A program made the translations under genes and the position numbers. A DNA stretch of 64,000 bases from Polymorphobacter multimanifer (GTDB lineage: Bacteria > Pseudomonadota > Alphaproteobacteria > Sphingomonadales > Sphingomonadaceae). Positions within the stretch are counted from its first letter, which is position 1, and every line of letters begins with the position of its first letter. Shown here piece by piece: positions 16,085 through 24,761 of the stretch. The notes under the pieces were generated by a model, which had not been told where the DNA came from, searched no databases, and saw only the letters and a list, made by a program, of their open reading frames with translations. The DNA lies in contig NZ_JACIIV010000014.1 of the NCBI RefSeq assembly GCF_014205635.1, positions 58,664 to 122,663 on the forward strand, given 5' to 3'.

Positions 16085-16678
16085 TCAGGGCGCCAGCCAT
16101 TCGGCGGCCCAGCCTTGCGGGCTCTGCGCGAAGCGCGCGCGGCGGTGGCCGCTGTTGGCAAGGTGCAGCCAGTCGATGCTGGTGACCGCAACCTTGAGCA
16201 GGGCGAAACTGGGACGGGCCGGGGCGATCTGGTCGGCGGTCGGCTGCTGGCCCTCGATCTCGGCGGGCAGGCCCGAGGCCGGGGCGAGGAGCCGTGTGCC
16301 GGGCGGCTGCAGCGCCAGATAGCAGCGCCGCGCGAACAGGGTGGACTGGTGCCAGACGGCATCGGCATCTTCGGTATCGGTTTCGATGCGGGCGGTGCCG
16401 CCGAGGCGGAGCTGGATGTTTTCGCCCGGGTGATAGGCGAGCACGGCGACCGGCCGGCCATCGAGCTCGGTGACCTTGGGGCTGCGGGCATCGGTGTGGA
16501 AGCGCAGGCTCGCGGTGGCGGGATCGGCCTTGCGCAGCACCATCACCCGCGCCTGCGGCAGGCCATCGGCATCGACACTGGCGACCACCGGGGTGTGCAT
16601 CGGGCTGCGGCGATCGGCACCGCCGCGCACCAGCAATTGCCAGAGCTGGGCCAGGATTTCGGTCTGCTGTTCGTCCAT
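16085..16678 (-). CDS. Pyridoxamine 5'-phosphate oxidase-like FMN-binding protein
   Basis: A 197-residue split-barrel flavin protein resembling the Alr4036/PNPOx-like group. Recognisable parts are the RSPMHTPVVASVD N-terminal strand, PQARVMVLRKAD, LRFHTDARSPKVTEL (the phosphate-contacting region), VLAYHPGENIQLRLGGTARI and a C-terminal IDWLHLANSGHRRARF. It lacks the conserved C-terminus of true PdxH, so a general FMN-dependent oxidoreductase is more likely than PNP oxidase proper. The kinase gene begins 83 bp downstream on the same strand. Confidence 0.8.
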   Translation of the reverse strand: MDEQQTEILAQLWQLLVRGGADRRSPMHTPVVASVDADGLPQARVMVLRKADPATASLRFHTDARSPKVTELDGRPVAVLAYHPGENIQLRLGGTARIETDTEDADAVWHQSTLFARRCYLALQPPGTRLLAPASGLPAEIEGQQPTADQIAPARPSFALLKVAVTSIDWLHLANSGHRRARFAQSPQGWAAEWLAP

Positions 16679-16719
16679 GCGCCTCTAGTGCCGCGCCGCG
16701 ATGGCGCGGGCAAGGCGGC

Positions 16720-17331
16720 TCAGGCCTTCTTCCGTGCCACGGGCTGTTTCGCCGCGGCGGCTGCGGCGACGACCGGCGCCGGCTTGGGAACAAAGGCCGG
16801 GGCTTCGAGGCGGGGCAGGGCGGCGGCGGCGAAGCGGGCAAAGTCTTCAGTCGTCACGCGCAGCGCATCGGCGCTGATGGTATCGGCCTCGGCACAATAG
16901 CGGGCGAGATCGGGGTGGCTGGCGTAGCGGTTGTAGAGCTGGGTCGCCTCCCGGTCCTGCACCGTCTGCCAGCGGGCGCCATGCGCGGTGCGGTAGCGCG
17001 CGGTTTCGGCGACATAGGCCTGGGTGAAGAGCGTGTCGTGCTGCTTGAGCATGGCGTTGTAACGCGGGCCGATGTTGCGATCGCCGCTGCGCTGGCAGCC
17101 CAGCGCCGCGACGTTGAGCGCCGAGCGGAGCATCCAGACATCGCGCGCGCTGCCGGCTTCGGCGAGGGCAGGGGGCGGCGGCTCGGCCTTCACCTCCTCC
17201 TGCTGCTGGACCGTCGGGAAAGTGGGAGCGGCAACGCTTGCCACCTGCTTGGGGCTGGACGAGCAGCCGGCAAGCGCCAGCAGCGATGCGGCAGCCAGCG
17301 CTGCGCCGATGGTCGGATGCTGACTTGCCAT
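16720..17331 (-). CDS. Predicted lipoprotein, function unknown
   Basis: A 203-residue protein with a lipoprotein signal: a hydrophobic segment of about residues 8-21 followed by LALAGC, cysteine about residue 23, then SSSPK. The mature part has a Pro/Glu-rich linker, then a helical domain (DVWMLRSALNVAALGCQRSGD, RYNAMLKQHD, ATQLYNRYASHPDLARYC) with two cysteines that may pair, and an Ala/Pro/Lys-rich tail ending AARKKA-like. The pattern resembles conserved sphingomonad periplasmic proteins of unknown role. AAGGGG precedes the ATG at 17331. Confidence 0.78.
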   Translation of the reverse strand: MASQHPTIGAALAAASLLALAGCSSSPKQVASVAAPTFPTVQQQEEVKAEPPPPALAEAGSARDVWMLRSALNVAALGCQRSGDRNIGPRYNAMLKQHDTLFTQAYVAETARYRTAHGARWQTVQDREATQLYNRYASHPDLARYCAEADTISADALRVTTEDFARFAAAALPRLEAPAFVPKPAPVVAAAAAAKQPVARKKA

Positions 17332-17411
17332 GAACACTCTACCCCTTTGATCCCTCATTGAATCATAGGCTTGGCCGGGACAGGCTGGCAATGCTCGATG
17401 GCAGGTTTGTC

Positions 17412-18944
17412 TTAGACTGTGGCTTCCAGGGCACGCGTGGCGGCGATCTTCTCGCGCCATTCGGCCGGTCCGGTCTTGTGGACGCTGGTGCCGGCAGAAT
17501 CGACTGCGACGGTGACGGGCATGTCCTTGACCGTGAACTCGTAGATCGCCTCCATGCCGAGATCCTCGAAGGCCAGCACCTTCGACGCCTTGATCGCCTT
17601 GGCCACGAGATAGGCGGCACCGCCGACCGCCATGAGGTAGGCAGCCTTGTGACGGGCGATCGCCTCGATGCCGGCGGGGCCACGCTCGGCCTTGCCGATC
17701 ATGGCGATGAGGCCGGTTTGGGCGAGCATCGTCTCGGTGAACTTGTCCATGCGGGTGGCGGTGGTGGGGCCGGCGGGACCGACGACTTCCCCTGCCACCG
17801 GATCGACGGGGCCGACATAATAGATGACTCGGTTGGTGAAATCGACCGGCAGCGGCTCGCCGCGTGCGATCATGTCGGTCAGGCGCTTGTGCGCGGCGTC
17901 GCGGCCGGTGAGCATCTTGCCATTCAACAGCAGCCTGTCGCCGGGCTTCCAGGCGCGCACGATTTCGGGGGTGAGGCTGTCCAGATCGACCGGGATTGCC
18001 TGCGGGCTCGGTTTCCAGTCGACCTTGGGCCATTCGGCGAGCGACGGCGGATCGAGATAGGCAGGACCAGAACCATCGAGCACGAAATGCGCATGGCGGG
18101 TGGCGGCGCAATTGGGGATCATCGCGATCGGCTTGGAGGCGGCATGGGTGGGGGCGGTGAAGATCTTCACATCGAGGATCGTCGACAGCCCCCCCAGGCC
18201 CTGGGCGCCGATGCCGAGATCGTTGACGGCATCGTGAAGCTCGATGCGGAGTTCCTCGACGGCATCACGGGGACCGCGCGCCTTCAGTTCGGCCATGTCG
18301 ATCGGCTCCATCAGCGCTTCCTTGGCCATGAGCATCGCCTTTTCGGCCGTGCCACCGATGCCGATGCCCAGCATGCCCGGCGGGCACCAGCCAGCCCCCA
18401 TCAGCGGCACGGTGTTCACCACCCAGTCGCGGATCGAATCGCTGGGGTTGAGCATGGCGAACTTGGACTTGTTTTCCGAGCCGCCGCCCTTGGCCGCCAC
18501 GGTGATCTCGACAGTGTTGCCCGGCACCAGGCTGATATGGGTGACGGCGGGGGTGTTGTCGCGCGTGTTGACGCGGGTGAAGGCGGGATCGGCGAGGATC
18601 GAGGGGCGCAGCTTGTTTTCAGGGTGGAGCCAGGCGCGACGCACGCCCTCGTTGATCATTTGTTCAACAGTGAGAGTGGCTTGGAAGCGGACGTTCATCC
18701 CGATCTTCACGAAGGCGACGACGATTCCGGTGTCCTGGCAGATCGGCCGATGGCCTTCGGCGCACATGCGGCTGTTGGTGAGGATCTGCGCGATGGCATC
18801 CTTGGCGGCCCCACCCTGCTCGGCCTCATAGGCGCGCCCGAGCGCATGGATGTAATCCATCGGGTGGAAGTAGCTGATAAACTGGAGCGCATCGGCCACC
18901 GACTCGATGACGTCTTCCTGGGTGATGATGGTGTCGGCGGTCAT
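17412..18944 (-). CDS. fumA: Class I (iron-sulfur) fumarate hydratase
   Basis: A 510-residue oxygen-sensitive fumarase that interconverts fumarate and malate in the TCA cycle. N-terminal alpha domain and C-terminal beta domain are fused, as in FumA/B. Three cluster cysteines are visible in ICQDTGIV, GAGWCPPGMLGIG and IPNCAATRHAHF. The beta half contains the GPTTATRMD motif and ends near WREKIAATRALEA. The ATG at 18944 has GAGGGG upstream and starts the homologous region; a longer frame to 18992 adds no conserved sequence. The 4Fe-4S cluster makes it a target of superoxide, like the LeuC-type enzyme in this window. Confidence 0.95.
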   Translation of the reverse strand: MTADTIITQEDVIESVADALQFISYFHPMDYIHALGRAYEAEQGGAAKDAIAQILTNSRMCAEGHRPICQDTGIVVAFVKIGMNVRFQATLTVEQMINEGVRRAWLHPENKLRPSILADPAFTRVNTRDNTPAVTHISLVPGNTVEITVAAKGGGSENKSKFAMLNPSDSIRDWVVNTVPLMGAGWCPPGMLGIGIGGTAEKAMLMAKEALMEPIDMAELKARGPRDAVEELRIELHDAVNDLGIGAQGLGGLSTILDVKIFTAPTHAASKPIAMIPNCAATRHAHFVLDGSGPAYLDPPSLAEWPKVDWKPSPQAIPVDLDSLTPEIVRAWKPGDRLLLNGKMLTGRDAAHKRLTDMIARGEPLPVDFTNRVIYYVGPVDPVAGEVVGPAGPTTATRMDKFTETMLAQTGLIAMIGKAERGPAGIEAIARHKAAYLMAVGGAAYLVAKAIKASKVLAFEDLGMEAIYEFTVKDMPVTVAVDSAGTSVHKTGPAEWREKIAATRALEATV

Positions 18945-19333
18945 GGGGCCCCTCTTCGCAGCTTTGGCGGCACAATAGCGGGGGTGCGGCACCGGAGCGA
19001 GCGGTCACTTGCCAGCTTGCATTTTCCGCCGGTGCCGATCCCGCATGACGTTTTTTTGAACGGGCATGTGAAGTCCTGAATCCAAGCGGTTGCATACACA
19101 TGCGTTCGAATGATTCCTCCGATGTGGCGCTGATGAGGCTTGCGTTCTGGGGTGGTTGAGGCACAATCCCTAGTTGTTGAAGAGGGCCAGCCCACGACAT
19201 GTGGTGGGCCCTCGGGGCGAAAAAGCATCCACAGGCAGCGGTTGCATGTGGATAGCGGGGATAAGGCAGCTCCGGGCGATTTGTCACGTGACCCTGTTTT
19301 GTTCTCCGCCTATCATATGGGGACAGAAGCCAA
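18945..19333. promoter_or_regulatory. Long leader/intergenic region upstream of nrdA
   Basis: A 389-bp region between divergent fumA and nrdA. It contains a hairpin with GAGGGCC (19182-19188) pairing with GGCCCTC (19207-19213) and an inner CCAC/GTGG (19192-19195, 19201-19204) around a five-base loop. Just downstream are ATCCACAGG- and TGTGGATAG-like DnaA-box matches in opposite orientation (about 19230-19257). DnaA boxes upstream of ribonucleotide reductase genes are known in other bacteria. I found no convincing B12-riboswitch core. Function is not established. Confidence 0.4.
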
Positions 19334-21253
19334 GTGAACGAATTTCAGGACCGCACCATGACACATGAAGATGATACGCTCGTGATGGAGCCGCCGATCG
19401 CTGCATCGTCCACTCCCAATCTGGCGCCGGCGGTGGTGCGCGCCAGCAATGAAGTGATGCCGTGGAAGTTCCCGGTGACGGTGGACGCGTCACGCGATGC
19501 GCTGCTGACGGCGTTCGGCAAGGACACGCTCGACGATCGCTACCTGCTGCCGGGCGAGGGCTATCAGGACCTGTTCGCCCGGGTGGCGTCGGCCTATGCC
19601 GATGACGCGCCGCACGCCCAGCGGCTGTATGACTATATCTCGAAGCTGTGGTTCATGCCCGCCACGCCGGTGCTCTCCAATGGCGGCACCGGGCGCGGGT
19701 TGCCGATCTCCTGCTATCTCAATTCGGTGAGCGACAGTCTTGAGGGCATCGTCAACACCTGGAACGAGAATGTGTGGCTCGCCTCGCGTGGCGGCGGCAT
19801 CGGCACTTACTGGGGCCGGGTGCGCGGCATCGGCGAGCCGGTCGGCCTCAACGGCAAGACCAGCGGGATCATTCCCTTCGTGCGGGTGATGGACAGCCTG
19901 ACGCTGGCGATCAGCCAGGGCTCGCTGCGGCGCGGCTCGGCGGCGGTGTATCTCGATGTATCGCACCCCGAGATCGAGGAGTTTCTCGAAATCCGCAAGC
20001 CATCGGGCGATTTCAACCGCAAGGCCTTGAACCTGCACCATGGCGTGCTGGTGACCGATGCCTTCATGGAAGCGGTGCGCGATGGCACCAGCTTCGATCT
20101 CGTCAGCCCCAAGACCGGCGAGAAGCGCGCCGAAGTCGATGCGCGCAGCCTGTTCACCAAGCTCGTCGAGACGCGGCTGGCGACGGGCGAGCCGTACATC
20201 ATCTTCGTCGATGAAGTGAACCGCACCATGCCCAAGCACCAGCGCGACCTGGGACTGAAGGTTTCGACGTCCAACCTGTGTTCGGAGATCACGCTGCCGA
20301 CGGGGCCGGACCATCTCGGCAATGATCGCACTGCGGTGTGCTGCCTCTCCTCGCTCAACATCGAGACCTGGGACCAGTGGCACGGCGAGCCGCTGTTCAT
20401 CGAGGATTGCATGCGCTTCCTCGACAATGTGCTGCAGGATTACATCGACCGCGCCGAGCCCGAGATGGCGCGCGCCCGCTATGCCGCGTCGCGCGAGCGT
20501 TCGGTGGGGCTGGGGGTGATGGGGCTGCACAGCTTCTACCAGGCGCGCGGCATCGCCTTCGAGGGGGCGATGGCGAAGAGCTGGAACATGAAGATCTTCA
20601 AGCACATCCGGTCGCAGGTCGATCAGGCGTCGATGGCGCTTGCGGCCGAGCGCGGGCCGTGCCCCGATGCCGCCGACATGGGGGTGATGGAGCGCTTCAG
20701 CTGCAAGATGGCGATCGCACCCACCGCGAGCATCTCGATCATCGCCGGCGGCACCTCGGCGTGTGTCGAGCCGATCCCGGCGAACATCTACACCCACAAG
20801 ACGCTGTCGGGCAGCTTCTCGATCCGCAATCCGTATCTGGAGAAGCTTCTCATCGCCAAATCCAAGAACTCGGATGCGGTGTGGAACTCGATCCTCGAAA
20901 ATGGCGGATCGGTGCAGCATCTGGATTTCCTCGACACCGAGGAGAAGGCGGTGTTTCGCACGGCGTTCGAGATCGACCAGCGCTGGCTGCTCGAGCTGGC
21001 CGGGGACCGCACGCCGTTCATCGACCAGGCGCAGTCGTTGAACCTGTTCATCCCGGCCGATGCCGAGAAGTGGGATCTGCTGATGCTGCATTATCGCGCA
21101 TGGGAGCTGGGCATCAAATCGCTCTATTATCTGCGCTCGATGAGCATCCAGCGCGCCGGTTTTGCCGGTGGCGTGGAAGCCGACAACACGAGCGAGCGGC
21201 CGATCATGTCGGTCGAGCGCCGGGATTATGACGAATGCCTTGCCTGTCAGTAG
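19334..21253 (+). CDS. nrdA: Class I ribonucleotide reductase large (alpha) subunit
   Basis: A 639-residue catalytic subunit that reduces ribonucleoside diphosphates. It starts directly with the catalytic domain, lacking the N-terminal ATP-cone of E. coli NrdA (761 residues), so the overall-activity allosteric site appears absent. Active-site cysteine C127 is in LPISCYLN, the N-C-E loop in SNLCSEI, and the C-terminal redox pair C635/C638 in ECLACQ. The start is either GTG 19334 or ATG 19358 (residue 9; AGGAC upstream); the conserved part begins near residue 40, so this does not affect function. The beta subunit gene follows after 188 bp. Confidence 0.95.
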   Translation: MNEFQDRTMTHEDDTLVMEPPIAASSTPNLAPAVVRASNEVMPWKFPVTVDASRDALLTAFGKDTLDDRYLLPGEGYQDLFARVASAYADDAPHAQRLYDYISKLWFMPATPVLSNGGTGRGLPISCYLNSVSDSLEGIVNTWNENVWLASRGGGIGTYWGRVRGIGEPVGLNGKTSGIIPFVRVMDSLTLAISQGSLRRGSAAVYLDVSHPEIEEFLEIRKPSGDFNRKALNLHHGVLVTDAFMEAVRDGTSFDLVSPKTGEKRAEVDARSLFTKLVETRLATGEPYIIFVDEVNRTMPKHQRDLGLKVSTSNLCSEITLPTGPDHLGNDRTAVCCLSSLNIETWDQWHGEPLFIEDCMRFLDNVLQDYIDRAEPEMARARYAASRERSVGLGVMGLHSFYQARGIAFEGAMAKSWNMKIFKHIRSQVDQASMALAAERGPCPDAADMGVMERFSCKMAIAPTASISIIAGGTSACVEPIPANIYTHKTLSGSFSIRNPYLEKLLIAKSKNSDAVWNSILENGGSVQHLDFLDTEEKAVFRTAFEIDQRWLLELAGDRTPFIDQAQSLNLFIPADAEKWDLLMLHYRAWELGIKSLYYLRSMSIQRAGFAGGVEADNTSERPIMSVERRDYDECLACQ

Positions 21254-21328
21254 GGCATCACCGGAGGGGTGACCCTCCGGCACTCGGGCCGATGAGAACC
21301 AGTGTTTTCAGGTGGTCCGGGCCGGTGA

Positions 21329-21372
21329 GGGGGCCGGGGCGCTGACTTCCACGACTTAGCGCCCCGACCCCC
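21329..21372 (+). other. Strong hairpin between nrdA and nrdB
   Basis: CGGGGCGCT (21335-21343) pairs with AGCGCCCCG (21358-21366) around a 14-nt loop; beyond a single mismatch, GGGGG (21329-21333) pairs with CCCCC (21368-21372). It is followed by C-rich direct repeats (CTGGCCCCC-like, twice, about 21379-21402), not a U-run. It may protect or process the nrdA/nrdB message, or partly terminate transcription to set the subunit ratio. Confidence 0.5.
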
Positions 21373-21441
21373 TCCCAACTGGCCCCCTCCCATCTGGCCC
21401 CCAACTGCTGACACGCCACAGATTTCAAAGGAACACAGACC

Positions 21442-22497
21442 ATGTCTCTCCTCAAAGCCTCCAAGAGCTACAAGCCGTTCGAATACCCCTGGGCGTATGA
21501 TTTCTGGAAGCGCCAGCAGCAGATCCACTGGATGCCCGAGGAAGTGCCGCTGGGCGAGGATTGCCGCGACTGGGCGCAGAAGCTGACCGATCATGAGCGC
21601 GGGCTGCTGACGCAGATCTTCCGCTTCTTCACCCAGGCCGATGTCGAGGTGCAGGATTGCTACCACGACAAATACGGCCGGGTGTTCAAGCCGACCGAAG
21701 TGAAGATGATGCTGACGAGCTTCTCCAACATGGAGACGATCCATATCGCCGCCTACAGCCATCTGCTCGACACGATCGGCATGCCCGAGAGCGAATACAG
21801 CGCCTTCCTCAACTACAAGGAAATGCGCGACAAGCATGATTTCATGAGCACCTTCGGCGTCGACAGCGATGCCGATATCGCGCGCACGCTGGCGATGTTC
21901 GGCGGCTTCACCGAGGGGCTGCAGCTGTTCGCCAGCTTCGCGATGCTGATGAACTTCCCGCGCTTCAACAAGATGAAGGGCATGGGGCAGATCGTCAGCT
22001 GGTCGGTGCGCGACGAGAGCCTGCATTGCGAAGGCATCATCAAGCTGTTCCACGCCTTCTGCGCCGAAACCGGCGTGCTGACAGCGAACTTGCGCGATGA
22101 CATTGCCGATGTGTGCCAGAAGACGGTGCGGCTGGAAGATGCCTTTGTCGATCTCGCCTTCGAGATGGGCCCGGTGCCGGGGATGACGCCGAAGGACATC
22201 AAGAAGTATGTGCGCTACATCGCCGACTGGCGGCTGAAGCAGCTCGGCATGAAGCCGATCTACATGGTCGACGAGCACCCGCTGCCCTGGCTGACCCCGC
22301 TGCTCAACGGCGTGGAGCATGCCAACTTCTTCGAAGCGCGCGCCACCGAATATTCCAAGGCCGCGACGCGCGGCAATTGGGGCGAAGTGTGGAACGCCTT
22401 CGACGCGCGCAAGGACGCCAAGGGCGTGAGCGAAGGCGGTGCGGCGAACGAGGTGGACGACCGGCAGGGTGGTTTGCTGGGGGTTGCTGCGGAGTAG
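21442..22497 (+). CDS. nrdB: Class I ribonucleotide reductase small (beta) subunit
   Basis: A 351-residue ferritin-like radical-generating subunit. First-half metal ligands D67, E98 and H101 (NMETIHIAAY) and the tyrosyl-radical residue Y105 are present, as are the second-half EGL and DESLHCEG glutamates and histidine. The radical tyrosine argues against subclass Ic. No ATP-cone is attached. It supplies the stable radical to NrdA for deoxynucleotide synthesis. An AAAGGAACACAGACC leader precedes the ATG. The C-terminal 25 residues are low complexity and likely carry the tail that docks NrdA. Confidence 0.95.
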   Translation: MSLLKASKSYKPFEYPWAYDFWKRQQQIHWMPEEVPLGEDCRDWAQKLTDHERGLLTQIFRFFTQADVEVQDCYHDKYGRVFKPTEVKMMLTSFSNMETIHIAAYSHLLDTIGMPESEYSAFLNYKEMRDKHDFMSTFGVDSDADIARTLAMFGGFTEGLQLFASFAMLMNFPRFNKMKGMGQIVSWSVRDESLHCEGIIKLFHAFCAETGVLTANLRDDIADVCQKTVRLEDAFVDLAFEMGPVPGMTPKDIKKYVRYIADWRLKQLGMKPIYMVDEHPLPWLTPLLNGVEHANFFEARATEYSKAATRGNWGEVWNAFDARKDAKGVSEGGAANEVDDRQGGLLGVAAE

Positions 22498-22588
22498 TGG
22501 GGTTCGACTATTCCGCGGCCGCGCTTTCTTGCGTTACCTGCGAGGGGCGTCGCCGATTGGCGAGACCCGACGTATGCTGGCTCGGGCA

Positions 22589-22879
22589 TTACAGATGCAG
22601 GTCTGGCAGCATGCGTTGGTGGAGAATGCGAATGACACGAAGGCACTCGGCGTCGGCGGCGTAGAAAATGGCATGGACGCCGGCATTCCGCCGACGGAGG
22701 CCATCGAAGCGACCTGTCACCACCGCGCCCGCCATGGGGTGATCCAGGATCAAACGAAGGGCTGCATCGAGAACGCCGGCATAGAGATCCGCTTGGACAT
22801 GATCGAAGTCGAGAATGCTTTGTCTGTAGATGTTATCGAGATCGGCCATGGCTTTGCGACTGAACTCAAGCCGCAGCAT
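22589..22879 (-). CDS. parE: ParE/RelE-family toxin of a type II toxin-antitoxin pair
   Basis: A 96-residue RelE/ParE-superfamily protein: MLRLEFSRKAMADLDNIYRQS start, internal DHPMAGAVVTGRFDGLRRRNAG and a terminal AECLRVIRILHQRM strand, which follow the ParE fold. ParE toxins inhibit DNA gyrase; RelE relatives cleave mRNA. The ATG at 22879 overlaps the upstream antitoxin by 14 bp, the usual ParDE layout. Not to be confused with the topoisomerase IV parE at 59.7-61.7 kb. Confidence 0.88.
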   Translation of the reverse strand: MLRLEFSRKAMADLDNIYRQSILDFDHVQADLYAGVLDAALRLILDHPMAGAVVTGRFDGLRRRNAGVHAIFYAADAECLRVIRILHQRMLPDLHL

Positions 22880-23108
22880 GGCGTCTCCGGATATCAATGA
22901 AGACGTCGTCGATGCTGATTTCAACAAAGCCGCTGGCGAGGCCTTCGTCGATGGCGGTGTCAAACGCTTGGCGCTTTGATGCCTGCTGCCGATCTCGCTC
23001 GATCAGGGCGGCGAGATAGCTGTCGGCATCGGGCGCTGCGCCGGCAGCGACCTGGGAATCGATCCAGGCGCGCGCGGGTTCAGCGAGTGTGACGGGCAGC
23101 TTTGGCAT
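22866..23108 (-). CDS. parD: ParD-like antitoxin
   Basis: An 80-residue antitoxin with a short N-terminal ribbon-helix-helix (MPKLPVTLAEPARAWIDSQ; AGAAPDADSYLAALIERDRQ), which binds the operon promoter and represses it, and an acidic/hydrophobic C-terminal half that would wrap around the toxin. It precedes and overlaps the toxin gene. The ATG at 23108 is preferred (GGAGAG upstream) over one five codons earlier. Autoregulation by the antitoxin-toxin complex is expected from the family. Confidence 0.85.
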   Translation of the reverse strand: MPKLPVTLAEPARAWIDSQVAAGAAPDADSYLAALIERDRQQASKRQAFDTAIDEGLASGFVEISIDDVFIDIRRRHAAA

Positions 23109-23258
23109 GGCGCTCTCCTCCACCGAAGATAGTCTACCACTGCAAATGTCTCAATACATGATGGGGCGCGGCGCCCTCAAGGCCTGAACATATCAGCCGA
23201 AATCTGCAGAATCTTCAAAATGGGGTCTGGGGCCAAGGCCCCAGCCGCCGGAGGCCCC

Positions 23259-23750
23259 TTACTTCACCCCCAGCGCCGCCAGCACATCGGTGTAAAGCTC
23301 GCGCTTGAACGGCACGGCGAGGTCCACGAGCTCGCCCGGCTCGGCCCAGCGCCAGGCTTTGAATTCTGGGTGGGGGGTGGCGATGTTGACGTCGGCGTCT
23401 TGCCCCAAGAACTCCATGGTGAACCATTTCTGGCGTTGGCCGCAGTAGCGGCCGCGCCAGATGGTGCCGACCATCTCGTCGGGGAGGTCGTAATGGTGCC
23501 AGTCGGGCGTTTCGCGGGTGATGCGGGCGAGGGCGGGGATGACGCCGGTTTCCTCTTCGAGTTCGCGGATCATCGCGGTTGCGGGGTCTTCGCCGTCGTC
23601 GATGCCGCCCTGGGGCATCTGCCAGGCTTCGAGCTTGGCATCGAGGCGCTGGCCGACGAAGACGCGGCCGGCGCTGTTGAGCAGCAGCGCGCCGACGCCG
23701 GGGCGATAGGGCAGGCCGGAGGGGTGGGTGCGGGGGAGGGTGGTGATCAT
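23259..23750 (-). CDS. rppH: RNA pyrophosphohydrolase (Nudix)
   Basis: A 163-residue Nudix hydrolase of the RppH type, which removes pyrophosphate from 5'-triphosphorylated mRNA (or acts on dinucleoside polyphosphates) and so starts RNA decay. The start LPYRPGVGALLLN and the box at 48-70 (GGIDDGED...RELEEETGV) match; WQMPQGGID is characteristic of the RppH/NudH group. Its ATG forms an ATGA overlap with the stop of the upstream esterase gene. Confidence 0.93.
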   Translation of the reverse strand: MITTLPRTHPSGLPYRPGVGALLLNSAGRVFVGQRLDAKLEAWQMPQGGIDDGEDPATAMIRELEEETGVIPALARITRETPDWHHYDLPDEMVGTIWRGRYCGQRQKWFTMEFLGQDADVNIATPHPEFKAWRWAEPGELVDLAVPFKRELYTDVLAALGVK

Positions 23751-24694
23751 GCCGTCAGAAGTAGCCTGAGTGCCGCAAGGTTGCCATCGAGATCGGCCTG
23801 GGCGCTGGGGATGCCCGCGCGCAGCGTGAGCGAGCCGTGGATCTGGCCTTCGGCTTCGCGGAAAATGGTGGGGACGCCGGCTTCGATGAGGCGGGCGGCA
23901 TAGGCGCGGCCCTGGTCGCGCAGCGGATCGAGGCTGCAGGTGAAGACGAGGGTGGGGGGCTGGCCCTTGAGCGATTCCGCCGCCAGCGGCGAGGCGCGGG
24001 GATCGGTGCGGTCGTCGCCGCCCTCGAAATAATGGTTCATGAACCAGTCCATCGTCTCGCGGGTGAGAAGATAGCCATCGGCGAAATCCTCCATCGAGCC
24101 GCTGCTCGCCTGCATGTCGGTGCCGGGATAGATGAGCCATTGCGCCACAATCGAGACCGGCAGCTGGCCTGCGAGCTGCTGGCTGGTGATGGCGGCGAGG
24201 TTGCCGCCGGCACTGTCTCCGGCGGGGATCAGACCTGACACGGGATGGCCGATCTCGGCCGGCGACGTGGCGAGCCAGCGCGCGGCAGCGAGGCAATCAT
24301 CGACCGCGGCGGGGAAGCGATGCTCGGGCGCCAGCCGATAATCGACCGAGACCACGCTGAGGCCGAGACCGCGGGCGATGGCGGCGCAGGCGCTGTCATG
24401 GGTGTCGAGGTTGCCGATCACCCAGCCGCCGCCGTGGAAGAACAGGAGGACGGGGGCGGGGTGGGTGGCGTCGGTGGGGCGGTAGAGGCGGGCGGGAATG
24501 GCGCCGGCGTCCCCTGCGATGGTCAGCTCCTTCACCTCGGCCAGCTCGCCGCGCGGTGAATCGGCCATCTGCGCCATAGCGTTGTACATGTCGCGCGCGG
24601 TCGCGGCATCGAGCTCGTGCATCGGCGGGCCGGGCTGGCTGGCGAGCATTCCGAGCAGCATCTGCACATCGGGGCGGACGAAAGGCGTTGTCAT
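23747..24694 (-). CDS. HSL-family alpha/beta hydrolase (esterase)
   Basis: A 315-residue hormone-sensitive-lipase-type carboxylesterase. The oxyanion motif HGGGW is at 87-91 and the nucleophile S161 is in GDSAGG; the acid/base pair fits the SLDPLRDQ and GQIHGSL segments. No signal peptide, so cytoplasmic. Typical substrates are short-chain acyl esters; the natural one is unknown. It lies between a methyltransferase-like gene and rppH, overlapping rppH by 4 nt. Confidence 0.92.
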   Translation of the reverse strand: MTTPFVRPDVQMLLGMLASQPGPPMHELDAATARDMYNAMAQMADSPRGELAEVKELTIAGDAGAIPARLYRPTDATHPAPVLLFFHGGGWVIGNLDTHDSACAAIARGLGLSVVSVDYRLAPEHRFPAAVDDCLAAARWLATSPAEIGHPVSGLIPAGDSAGGNLAAITSQQLAGQLPVSIVAQWLIYPGTDMQASSGSMEDFADGYLLTRETMDWFMNHYFEGGDDRTDPRASPLAAESLKGQPPTLVFTCSLDPLRDQGRAYAARLIEAGVPTIFREAEGQIHGSLTLRAGIPSAQADLDGNLAALRLLLTA

Positions 24695-24761
24695 GCGTGA
24701 GGTCTCCGGTGAAGCGGGGAGCTTAGGCGGGCGCGAGCAGGGCTGTCAGCCGGCGAAAGCA

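Noticed and set aside
15340..16900. Long plus-strand frames over the kinase and flavin-protein genes
   Set aside because: Antisense shadows; the minus-strand translations hold PAS, HWE kinase and PNPOx motifs.
19156..19177. NrdR-box-like sequence (ACAA...TTGT dyad) upstream of nrdA
   Set aside because: Arms match only four bases and the centre differs from the NrdR consensus; not reported as a site.
18945..19333. Cobalamin riboswitch for a ribonucleotide reductase
   Set aside because: The B12-box core was not found, and the enzyme is class I, not B12 dependent.
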